NCBI GenBank assembly: GCA_004794655.1
Contig: SMMW01000524.1
Coordinates: 1,590,501-1,654,500, forward strand
Origin: Marisa cornuarietis
Lineage: Eukaryota > Mollusca > Gastropoda > Architaenioglossa > Ampullariidae
Direction of reading: 5' to 3'
Length of the DNA: 64,000 bases
The notes beneath the pieces are model-generated. The model saw only the letters and a program-made list of their open reading frames with translations, did no database searches and had not been told where the DNA came from. Position numbers and translations under genes: made by a program. Of this stretch, positions 23,549-34,268 are shown in pieces (position 1 is the stretch's first letter; each line of letters begins with the position of its first letter).

Positions 23549-26500
23549 GTAAGTACAACCGAAAGTAAATGTATCTCTCGAGCTGTTTGATGTCTCACCT
23601 TTTTTGTGCTACATGCTTTAAAACACTGGCCTAACACACTTTTGGGGAGTGATGCTTCGTCTTTGAACAGTCATCGTGATGTTATAGTATTTCTGGTGGT
23701 ACTTCTCTTTGGTAATGGCCGCTCGTGAAGAGTTTCCCCCTTTCCATATGTATCTCCTGTGCTCTTGCTAGCTAGGAAATAATCTCCCTTTCTGACCACT
23801 AGAGCAACTCATTTATGCGCCACTAAAAAAATTATTTCCCTTTCTCATCACCACAAAAAATCTTACATGCGGTTGTTGTCTAAGATTCTTTGCTTCGTTT
23901 TAGCGAACACGAATGTAAGAGGCTCAAGCCAAGTTAACCACGTATCAGGTGGTTCTTCGACTTTTTTTCTTTCTGGTTTCTTTAACTCAATGGTTTGCAA
24001 GTAACAGCTCAGAGCATTCTTCTTTGCTTGAAGAGCGACTCCAGCCAAGCTGTTTCTGAACCGAGGGCTAGAGATGCGGAGGACACCTACAAATAGCGTC
24101 CGAATCCATGGCAACAGGCGACTGGGCGCGATTTCTGCCTGTGGCGAGGTCACACTCGGTAAAGCTGCATTGATTTTTGTCCTAAATGGTAATCGAACAG
24201 GAGTAGTTTTGGTCCAGCCGCGATTGTCGAATTCCCAAGCGCCCGTCTGGCGAGAAACTTAAGGACATGTTCGGCTCATAGATTGGTCCAAGAGTTCTCT
24301 TTTCTTTTTCGAGGGTTCTCCCCCTTTTCCGATGAGCGAGAACCCAGAAATGAAGTAAGAATGCGAGACGTGGGATTGGTCGCACGCCGAAACAAGGTCA
24401 CGTGGGTAAGAGACGTCCGCATGTAGTTACAAGACTTCAAATGCTTGTTTACGTGGCTGTTACGATCCGTTTGCTGCTGTTAAGTAGGGAACAGTGAGAG
24501 CTATATCTGTCTGCAAGGTCTCTCTCAGACTAATTAGCAATAAAGATGGCGGACAAGAAGTGGCGAGAAATGGGCAAGAGGGGATGCGATGCTTCTCGTT
24601 CAATAGCAACCTTTCCTCTTTGCCCTCCATCTCCAGTTGTGAGGCTCTGTCGGTTGAGGAGGGAGATGAGGTTAGGGGAAGAGAAGGGGATAGGGTGGAG
24701 ACAAAAGGGTTGCCCTTTTTTTTGCTCTCCCTTTGGCCTCAGGACATTGATCTGATCTCGACTGCTGGTCTTAACTTTCCTCCCCTGATAGAGGGGGTCC
24801 GTTTGCCGCTCTTAATACCGGTCCGTTGGCTGGAAGCTGCCGACTTGTGGCCAAATAACACGAATCAACCATTTTACAAATTGAATTTCGACCTCGAGAA
24901 CCCCCTTCAGTTTCGCCCTTGTCCCAGATTAGACCTCTCGTTGATGGTGGGGAGAGGTAGAAACTTTCTATATTTGGAGTTGACTAAAAGTATGAACCAG
25001 CTTTGGCGGTCCAGATTATTTATATATTTATTTTTATTTATTTGGTTTGTTTCTTGTATTCATTGATGCAAGATGTATGTATACTCATTGCTAGCTTTAC
25101 ATGATATGATTTTGTTTGCTCGTTTGTTTGCTTACTTGTTTTCTTTGTCTGCTTGCTTGCATGCTTTTTTTTGGTTGCTTTGGTAGATGACATGACGAAA
25201 AAATCTTGCAGTAAAAGATGTTGATGACCTTCTGGATGAATAAGCCGTATTTGTTTATTTGTTTTTCTAAAAGATGGCGTGATGAAATAGGGTTGCATGG
25301 TGATGTGTGGGTGTCTCTTCTGGATGGGTTAATCTTGTCTGATGCCCTACAGCGGCCCCCGGACATCGAATGATGTCTCTGTTCAGCTGTTGTCGCCCGA
25401 TGTGCCAAGAAAATAATGACGGACGACAACTGAGGTTATCGAGCCTTGCTCGATGATGATGATTAACGGGGATTGCCTTCTGTTTTTGCTCTCCCGGCAC
25501 TGCTTCCTCAGCATAACGTTGACGTGACCCACAAGTCTGAAGTATCAGGCTCATAAAAGGGCAATGTTGTTCTCAGCATTCCTATGGCCTGGATAACAAG
25601 CAAAAGCGTCATCAAGTTTGAATATCGAGCAAATGCATATTGGTTTCCATCTTCATTCCCTATTATCATCTCATGGCACGAGTGCTTGCCAAGTTATTAC
25701 GAATTTTTGCTCCGTGGTGTATTCATTTTGTCATAGCTTTCTGTTTCGTGGTAAGGGGCACAACTTTCTCTCAGCAACCTCCAAGTGTGGGCATGCGGTG
25801 TTGACGATAGCAATGAAGTCCTCCATTGACTGCTCTCCTTTTGCGCATGTCGGTGATCGCAAGGGAACCGTTCTTGGCCTGGCCTCTTTTTCTCTGGTTT
25901 ATGAGATTAATAACCCCACTCCTTAGATGTTCTTCGGTAAAATAGGTTTGTTCTGATGTCCATCTGCATGTGAGTTTGCGCCCCTTTCCCTCTGTCTACA
26001 TCTGAGGACTGACACGAGACGTCAGACCAACTTGTTACCTGCTTGGGTACCCTTTTCTTCTCTCTTCGCTTGGCCATGCGCAACATCCCATTCAGTGTCG
26101 GCACGTGCAACCGTGCGTGCGAATGTGCCTTGGTTAAGTATGTGTGCACGTGACAATTCCCCTGCCTCACGACACTTCACTCTCTTCATTCCTTTCAAGC
26201 CTTAATTTTTACTTCTTTCACATTGAACCTTCCGTCTTAATTTTTTTACGCTTCTTTTCTCTTCTTTTGCACGCATCCCGTAGTCTTTATTTCTTTTACT
26301 GTCACTTTCATTTCGGTCGCAATTATCTTTCCCCTCTTACTCTAATTTGTAGCTGTATGGCCTCACTGTGCCTCTGGTCCAACTTCCTCTAGTCTTGCTT
26401 TAACGCGTTCTTACTCTTCTTTCATGCAGGCATGTTTGTCAATGATTCTAAATTGTGTTGTAGAGCATTTCACAAGTAAACGCGAAATGTAACAGCAGAT

Positions 26501-26914
26501 GTTTTTTATGAGGCGGTTGCTGCAACGAATTTTATGTATTGTTTGGAAAGAACTGTCAATTGTGAAAACACAAAGGCTCCTAACAACTTCTTGCTATTTT
26601 TCTTCCACATTGTTAGCGACAGCACTTCATTATCATTTATGACATATCAGCTTTTACAAACATTTGCCAAGTAGCCGTCTGGTAGATACATACAGTAGTA
26701 AATCTCTCTGTAAGCATCCATCTTATTTACAAGGGACTAGGCCTTTAAAACAAAGCAGGTGTCAGTTTTGCGCTTAAACACATCACCAGTCAGTTGAATC
26801 AAAGGCTACACTCAAAACCAAGCAGCTTGTCGTAGAATACTTACCTGGTACTCACTATCCCGACAGAAACACTTTTGTGACTTTTTTGTGTAGACCTAAT
26901 ACAACACCACTGGG

Positions 26915-28378
26915 TAGACTGTACACCACATTTGAGCGATCTGTACACCACATTTAGAGAGTTGTGTGTATTACATTTAGAGAGATCTGTAACCAATTGG
27001 GAGAGATCTGCACACCACATTTAAGATATCTGTACACCACATTTAGAGGGATATGTACATTAGATTTAAAGAGATCTGTAACCATATTGGACAGATCTGT
27101 ACACCACACTTGAGAGATCTGTGCACCAGATTTAGAGAGACCTGTGCACCAGATATAGTGAGATCTGTAAACCAGATATAGTGAGATCTGTAAACCAGAT
27201 ATAGTGAGATCTGTACATCAGATTTAGAGAGACCTGTGCACCAGATATAGTGAGATCTGTAAACCAGATATAGCTAGATCTGTGCACCAGATTTAGAGAG
27301 ATCGATACACCAGATTTAGAGAAATCTGTATACCAGATATAACGAGATCTGTACATCACATTTGAGGATCTGTAACCAGGTTGTGAGAGATCTGTAACCA
27401 GACTTAGCAAGATCTGTACACCAGATCTAGAGAGATCTGTTCACTAGATTTAGAGAGATCTATAGACCAGATCTAGAGAGATCTGTACACTAGATTTAGA
27501 GAGATCTATACACCAGATTTAGAGAGACCTATACACCAGATTTAGAGAGACCTGTGCACCAGATATAGTGATATCTGTAAACCAGATATAGCTAGATCTG
27601 TGCACCAGATTTAGAGAGATCGATACACCAGATTTAGAGAAATCTGTATACCAGATATAACGAGATCTGTACATCACATTTGAGGATCTGTAACCAGGTT
27701 GTGAGAGATCTGTAACCAGACTTAGCAAGATCTGTACACCTGATTTAGAGAGATCTGTACACCAGATCTAGAGAGATCTGTTCACTAGATTTAGAGAGAT
27801 CTATACACCAGATCTAGAGAGATCTGTACACTAGATTTAGAGAGATCTATACACCAGATTTAGAGAGATCTATACACCAGATTTAGAGAGATCTACACAC
27901 CAGATCTAGAGCGATCTGTACACTAGATTTAGAGAGATCTATACACCAGATCTAGAGAGATCTGTACACTAGATTTAGAGAGATCTATACACCAGATTTA
28001 GAGAGATCTATACACCAGATTTAGAGAGATCTACACACCAGATCTAGAGCGATCTGTACACTAGATTTAGAGAGATCTATACACCAGATCTAGAGAGATC
28101 TGTACACTAGATTTAGAGAGATCTATACACCAGATTTAGAGAGATCTATACACCAGATTTAGAGAGATCTACACACCAGATCTAGAGCGATCTGTACACT
28201 AGATTTAGAGAGATCTACACACCAGATCTAGAGAGATCTGTACACTAGATTTAGAGAGATCTATACACCAGATCTAGAGAGATCTGTACACCAGATTTAG
28301 AGAAATCTATACACCAGATCTAGAGAAATCTATACACCAGATTTAGAGAGATCTGTACACCAGATTTAGAGAGATTTG
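26915..28378. repeat. Satellite array, 23-bp monomer, partly in 138-bp higher-order units
   Basis: About 60 copies of a 23-bp unit such as GAGATCTATACACCAGATTT(AGA) fill 1.46 kb. Copies before about 27100 are most diverged (ACATTT in place of AGATTT). From about 27900 six-monomer blocks repeat with a 138-bp period: the marker GAGCGATCTGTACAC recurs at about 27909, 28047 and 28185. A segment from about 27231 is repeated near 27549 (318-bp offset). AGATCT, a palindrome, recurs in many monomers. The minus strand is open over long parts of the array, giving Tyr/Ser/Ile/Leu-rich frames that are artefacts. Confidence 0.95.
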
Positions 28379-28472
28379 CAGAGCTTACTCGATCCGACCA
28401 CCTCGCAGAAGCAGTGATGGCCTACATTATGCAGTATGTTTTGTTAGAATCATATGAGAAAGGAAGCTAGTA

Positions 28473-29044
28473 CAGTAATACCTTGGTTAACGAACACAAT
28501 CCGTTCCTGGAAAGTGGTCTTTAACTAAAGTAAATTTCGCCATAAGAAATAAAGAAAATAGAAATAATCGGTTGCCAGCCCCAATTTTTCACCTATTAAC
28601 ATTAATAAAATCCCCTATCAGATCATTCGAAATGCTAAACATAAGTAAATAAATTTAAAAACTAACAGTAGAGAGATAATAAAATAATAAACAAATAATT
28701 TTCTTTAACAAATCTTCGTAAGTCACTAATGCCTTTTCACAAATGAATGCCTCGCTGATGTTTTTTGTTAATGAAAACACGCAGCAACTTGTCCACTTCC
28801 TCTACTATCTGAGGCCTTTACTTCGTGATCGTATGAACGCCTTTCGCAGCACTAGCTCCTATAGTTACTTCCTCATTTTTCAATATCGTCGAGATTTTCG
28901 ACTTGGACATCTTGCATTCCGCCGCGAGGTCGGACACACGCACTCCGTTTTCATGCTTTGAAATGATTTTTTTTCAGCTCAAGTTGCAGGACTTTGACTC
29001 TTTATTTCACTTCCACTACCGCTCTTTACCTTTTTTGGAGCCAT
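28473..29044 (-). mobile_element. Internally deleted pogo/Tigger DNA transposon with transposase N-terminal remnant
   Basis: The left end reads TA|CAGTAATACCTTGGTTAACG, a Tigger-type terminal repeat beside the TA target these elements use. On the minus strand a transposase starts at 29044-29042 with MAPKKVKSGSGSEIKS, then a stop and frameshift. The helix-turn-helix follows: GVRVSDLAAECKMSKSKIS, TILKNEEV and KGVHTITK, another stop, then RPQIVEEVDKLLRVFI to about 28743. This matches the CENP-B-like N-terminal DNA-binding domain of Tigger transposases. The DDE catalytic domain is absent, so about 40 nt separate the N-terminal coding part from non-coding end sequence. I could not see the right terminal repeat. 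Non-autonomous and dead. Confidence 0.88.
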
Positions 29045-32000
29045 TATGAAGATATATATATATATATAAATTCTTAAGGAACGTTACAGAAACACTCAGA
29101 TATAGCTCGATAAATATCAGCAACCGACTAAAAGGACGTGTGAACAGCAAGTGAGGCTGGTCAGTGGATGCTTGAGTCACATCGGGTGACGCGGGGGATG
29201 CCACTTATACTTAACTATGATGCATGCGCATTATAGAGGTGAATATCTGAGGCAAGGGGGATTCCTGAGCACGTGACACCGGCAGCCTCTGCTGCTCACT
29301 AAGATGACATCAGTCCCTATACTTCGGCCGCGGCAACCTCTGACCTGGTGAGCCCCGTGCTTATTAAAGTTCTCGAAAACAGATTTTCTTTGTGCGGTTT
29401 CGAGTTCGATCGTTAATCAGTGTTACTGAGGAAGTCTTAGGGAAGCGCGATAACTTTATGCAGTCGGTATGGTCTTTATTCCTTATTTTCGTGTAAGGAA
29501 TGAGGAAAAGAACAAAGATGTGCAGCATCTTTCCTGGCATTTCATATCATGTGACCCCTTGGTTTTTGTCGCACTTAATTGTTGCATTATTTTGAACACT
29601 GGAGGTACCCAGTGACCCGTTTCTACAAAACTGTCAGAAGAAACGTTTTATATAAAAAAAAATTAATTAAAAACTTCACGTCCCATCACCACGGCTTCTC
29701 CCCCATCTCCCACCTTTTCTTCATCATCGCAATCGGCTTTATCTTCTTCTCTTTATCTTCTTTCTTTCTCTTCCTGACAATTTCTTTTCTATCTTCACTC
29801 GTAAGACGTGTACAGGTCAACAGGTGAATAAAAATCATCTCATATTTTTCCAGCTACGGTAGCTTTTCTGGATGTAATCTCTTGTAAGCGCTCTTTCACA
29901 GTTTAATGCTGTAAAGGTCGATAACTCATTTTGTCCTATTTCAGCGCGCATCGTCATCTTGAATACACCGACTGTACACTTCCTTAAGCTCCTTATTATT
30001 CCATTGATTGGGCCTGTACTCTGTCTCTTTCTCTCTTAATAAAGGTTTTCTTCTTCTTCTTCTTCTTCTTCTCTTTTCTTCTTCTGCTCCTGCCATCCCC
30101 CTCGATCTTTGTCCTCTTTCTTCTCCACTTCCTTCTTTCGTCTGACATTAGTGCAGATCGAGCTGAAAGTGAACCAAAAAAAAAAAAAACCAAAAAAAAA
30201 AAACAGACGTCTTGCAGCCGATAGGTCGGAGAAGATGCTGTCAAAGTCAAAGCATGGATGTCAGTGCCGTCGTTACAGACCATTTGTTTATGTGTCTTGC
30301 TCTCTTTCTGACCTTTGCCTCTTACTCACTTTCCGCACCGCCTGACGTACTCAGGTCGAGCTTTGTCGAGTCAGGAGTTTAGCAACTCCACCCACGTGAC
30401 TTTTCTGTGAAGGGATTTGCAGCTGGAGCTTTTCGGAATGCCGTGAACTTTGTCCTCCCTCTGTCTCTCTCTCTCTCTCTCTGCTTCCGCGTGCAATATT
30501 TCTCTGATACTTTCGTGCTCATATTTTCTTTTTTTCCGTCAATTTTAAAGTTCACCTTGTGCAAGGACGAAGACGTTGTGCGTGTCGGCTCATCCAAGAC
30601 ATTTTTTTATTTAAATCAAAGGGCAGTAAAAGAGTGCAGCTAGTGCTTTGACGTTTACCCATAATTAATTTTCTTGTTGTTATTCTCATGCGTAAAATAA
30701 GTCACGCGGGAGCACTTTGAACGTCCCAGAGCTTTGGAGAGCTAGTGGCACAGGCTTTGATATTAACCCACAGCAAGACATTTGTTGTGAGGTTGAACCT
30801 TTTATAAACAAGGTAGACACGTATATATGTTGTCTCCGCTGTGCTCTCCAAGGATGTCCAGCCATCGCTGATTACTTTTTACTTTTTTGTTTGTCGTTAA
30901 TACTGTCGTTTATTCTTCCATCCCTCTGTTCTATCCATTTAGTCCATGTCTCTTCCCCGTTTAAAGCTATGAGTGTAAATATGCGCTTTAAAAATCTTCA
31001 TTTATTATTATTATTACTCCATCCATGAAATTAGTATGAGTATTTTGTACAGACAATAATCAACACATTACCCCAAAGAGGTCAGTTATCGGCGAGTTAT
31101 ACAGAAGCAGTAAACATAACGCGTACAACTGATTACGAGGACACTCGAGATACGAGTTGATTGCGTTTTACGTTCTCGTAAACCTCGTAACCCCGCGCTA
31201 CGAGGACGCGGGCTGTCTACATCTATTCTTCCGGCGAAAATGGAGATGGCAAACTTCGTAAAGAGAAGAAGGGAAAACTGGGGAGTGAAGGACAGACGAG
31301 ATTGATTGCAGCCCCTAAATTAAGAGGGTGATTTGGTAGTGGCCGGGCGAAGGCAGGGTGTGGGGAGATGTTGACGGACAGGACGACTTTCTGTAAGTGA
31401 AATCAAAGTGAAAGCGCGATAGCCTACATAGAAACATCCATCTTTGTCTGTCCAGAATCTCACTTCATGAACAGGGTCTAGAAGTCTTTTGCTGATTTGC
31501 ATTGCTGTCTTGTACCCGGCTGGCAAAAGGAAGGAGTAACTGTTAAAATTTTCCCTCCGTGTAGTCACGGACTGAGCCTGTCCAATGTTGGACATTTATT
31601 CATCCTTCATTGTTCTTTACTGGTTGGCCTGTTAACAGCTGCTCATTGATATACATAACTGAAGGCTTGCAGCCTTCCTGGTACAACTCCACCAGTCAGA
31701 AAGCATCTCGTCACTCCTCTGAAACTGTTGCATATATTTCCTTAGTCGCTACATATCGACAGGCGGTTAGTACACTTCGTCATCTAGTAATCCTGACTAC
31801 GTGTCTAGCGGACTTTTACTACTTGCTGTAGTATCCAATATAGCTAGGGACCAGGTCTTGAGAAGTGCTTGAGTGAAGAGAGGTCTGGAAACCCGCTGTC
31901 TGTGTGGATGTGGACTTGCTGTCTAGTCCGTGAAGCAGCAAGATTTTCTACCCAGAAATAGAAGACTTAAGACGGCTCGTAGACGAAGGATAATACTGGA

Positions 32001-32736
32001 TGCTGTCTGTCCTCCCGCTGAAGTCTTGGTCCAATTAGCAAACCTATTTTTAGTTTTCAAAGCATTTGCTGCGGGCCGTACCATTAAGATTTATCTCAAG
32101 CTGTATGGTCGACATTCACAGCGGCTACCTTCTAGTCAAAACTTAGCACCGCTTCGAAAAATTGTGCAGTCGACTTACACCAAGATGGAACTACTTGAAT
32201 AATATATTGTACGTGCAGTGGAAGTCGTGTCTGTGAGAATCCATAACGAAGGAAAGCTGGCAGTGAAGGACTGTGGTATGGAAATAGTCTGGTTGTTAAA
32301 GGAGGAAAACATTTATGGTTTCTGGCACGGGTGACCTCGTATGGACGTACAAAAAAATGACAAATAGATCCTTCAAGCTCATGCATAATTCAAAAAAATT
32401 AGCAAGAGGGAAAAAGCGGTATACTCTATAGCACAAAGTGCATTCCTAAACGGGAACTCACTGACCGAACTGACTTTTTCTAAGCTTTTGCTTCTCGTTA
32501 ACAATGTGATTAGGCTTCGTCCGCGAAATTTCTCTGACCAGTGATTCATTAAGAAGAAAGAAGGAGGTGAATAAGTGTAATTAGATGGTAGAGAAAGAGA
32601 AGTCGACGGCCCGCACTTCTGGAGCAGCATTAATGCTATTGTCGTTTTAGGGGATTGAAGCGAAGATCTGTGATTGGAGGGAGTGGCCTTATGGAGATAG
32701 AAACTGGAATTCGTATGCTCGAGCCGTCTTTTTTTT

Positions 32737-33145
32737 TTGACTCACTCACTCACTCACACTCACTCACTCACTCACGTTATATAGCGCTTTTGAAATAGCA
32801 TGCTCTCAGCGCTTGAGACAAAAAGAAGACATGAACGGCATACGAAGAACGGAAGGATGAACAACAGTCCTGACAAATAATAAAAGACAAGCATAGAAGA
32901 CGCGAAAGAAGAATCGGGTAACAAACAGTCAGGGTTGAGAGTTTCGTGAATCCGCAGAGGAAGACGAGCTGGTGGGCTAGTCTATTGACGAAAAAAAAAA
33001 AAGGGAGAGAAAGGGGAAGAAGCGATCAGAGAAATTAAAACACACCACAGGCAGCTTGTAGTGAATTCGAACCCAGATGCAGAGAAGGAAGGAGAGGAGT
33101 CACATGGTCCTGTTTCCTAGCTCTAACCACCAGAAGTGCAACGGA
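32737..33145 (-). repeat. Long tRNA-headed SINE with GCGCTATATAA (GTGA)n tail
   Basis: On the minus strand CTGGTGGTTAGAGC (33119-33132) is an excellent Pol III A box, and TGGGTTCGAATTCAC (33061-33075) an excellent B box. An unrelated body of about 270 nt follows. It ends with CAAAAGCGCTATATAACGTG and a (GAGT)n tail, which is (ACTC)n on the + strand at 32737-32776. The simple-repeat tail and 3' motif suggest mobilisation by a LINE with the same tail. The 149-codon minus frame at 33035-33484 overlaps this tRNA-like head and is probably not a gene. Confidence 0.75.
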
Positions 33146-33656
33146 GCTGTGTACTTTCTGGAGTTTATAAATGAGGGGCAGTCTGCGATCAAGCAGAGGT
33201 AGTTCAAACCCACAGACACGAGTGTTGGTAGAGTCTGTAGACACAACGTGGAGGATGGGGCTGACCTCTCGTGGCTCATAACAGGCAGACTGACAGACAA
33301 GTCTATCGAGGGTCATGTCAGCAGTGACGATGTATCCACCATTTCTGACCTGTGAGGTAAAGGTGATGCTGCTTTCATCCACCCTGACATATTGGGGTGG
33401 ACTGGAGGAGCGATTTCTTCCTCTCGAGCATAAGAGGGCTCCCGTTTTTATCGTCGTTGTTTCAGTTTGTTTTGTACCCTCCAATTTTTGATGTCACTAA
33501 TACAAGTTTTTATGGTGCTGGTAGCAGAGTCAGATGCACTTGGAAGTGAATGATTACAATATTTATGTGTTTTTATTACCGAGGAGCACTTAGAGTACAC
33601 TATTTTGACAAGGAGCAATGAAGTATAGTCTTTTTCATCGTCACTGGTTTTATTTA

Positions 33657-33683
33657 CTCTCTCTCTCTCTCTCTCTCTCGCAC

Positions 33684-33724
<41 letters not shown>
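33657..33724. repeat. Compound (CT)n-(CA)n microsatellite
   Basis: About eleven CT dinucleotides pass into about 20 CA dinucleotides with a few G interruptions. Confidence 0.93.
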
Positions 33725-33726
<2 letters not shown>

Positions 33727-34083
33727 GCACGCGATTTCGCGGTGTAAAAACAAAAAGCCTTCGAAATGAGACAAACAGACACTGATCACACAAAGTCGAC
33801 ATAACCGCAACAACACTGCTGCGCTCGACGCATCAGAGGTGTTAAGTCCCCGGATCTAACCGTTCTGATCATCATCAAATGTAAGTGCAGTGAACCGGCG
33901 AGGTCATCATCAAAGGCAGTATTGAATCGTTCACGTGCACAAACAACGCTCGGCAGGTCAAACGTTGAACTAACAAGAAAATAAATGACCGTACACATCT
34001 ACACAGCATGACAAGGACACTGACAATGACCAACTTGCAATGGGGAACTTAAAACATTGGAAATATGCTCAGTTAGTATACAT

Positions 34084-34268
34084 TTTTTTAATTGGTGTTT
34101 TACGCCGAGCCAGCAGCTAAGGCTATATCACAGCAAGGCAGCCAGCCCTATAAACAGATCCCACATGCAGAGAAAGAACAACGTGCCCGAGACGAGAACT
34201 GAACCCAGGACAGCCAACCTTCACTGTATTGGTGACAGGCGCTAACCGCTGCGCCACCGGACCGCCTG
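34084..34268 (-). repeat. Complete tRNA-derived SINE insertion with 13-bp target-site duplication
   Basis: The element reads on the minus strand. GTGGCGCAGCGGTTAGCGCC (A box) lies next to its 5' end and GGGTTCAGTTCTCG (B box) follows. The body contains TGATATAGCCTTAGCTGCTG and a GGCTCGGCGTAAAACACC segment and ends in an A-rich tail (T-run at 34084-34090 on +). Both sides carry the identical AGTTAGTATACAT, at 34071-34083 and 34269-34281: a target-site duplication from LINE-type insertion. Intact boxes and a perfect duplication point to a fairly recent insertion. Confidence 0.92.

Noticed and set aside
24494..25066. 190-codon + strand open frame, the longest besides the receptor
   Set aside because: GTG start, no recognisable domain, low-complexity hydrophobic end, and location inside intron 3. 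Not refuted, only unsupported.
27132..27728. Two similar minus-strand frames rich in Tyr, Ser and Ile
   Set aside because: They are translations of the 23-bp satellite and its 318-bp internal duplication.
26915..28378. CRISPR-like array
   Set aside because: Units are contiguous 23-bp monomers without unique spacers, in an animal intron; it is a satellite.
33035..33484. 149-codon minus-strand frame
   Set aside because: Its C-terminal part coincides with the tRNA-like head of a SINE, and the rest is not recognisable.
34084..34268. A functional tRNA gene
   Set aside because: A and B boxes are good, but a long non-tRNA body, A-rich tail and target-site duplication show a SINE.
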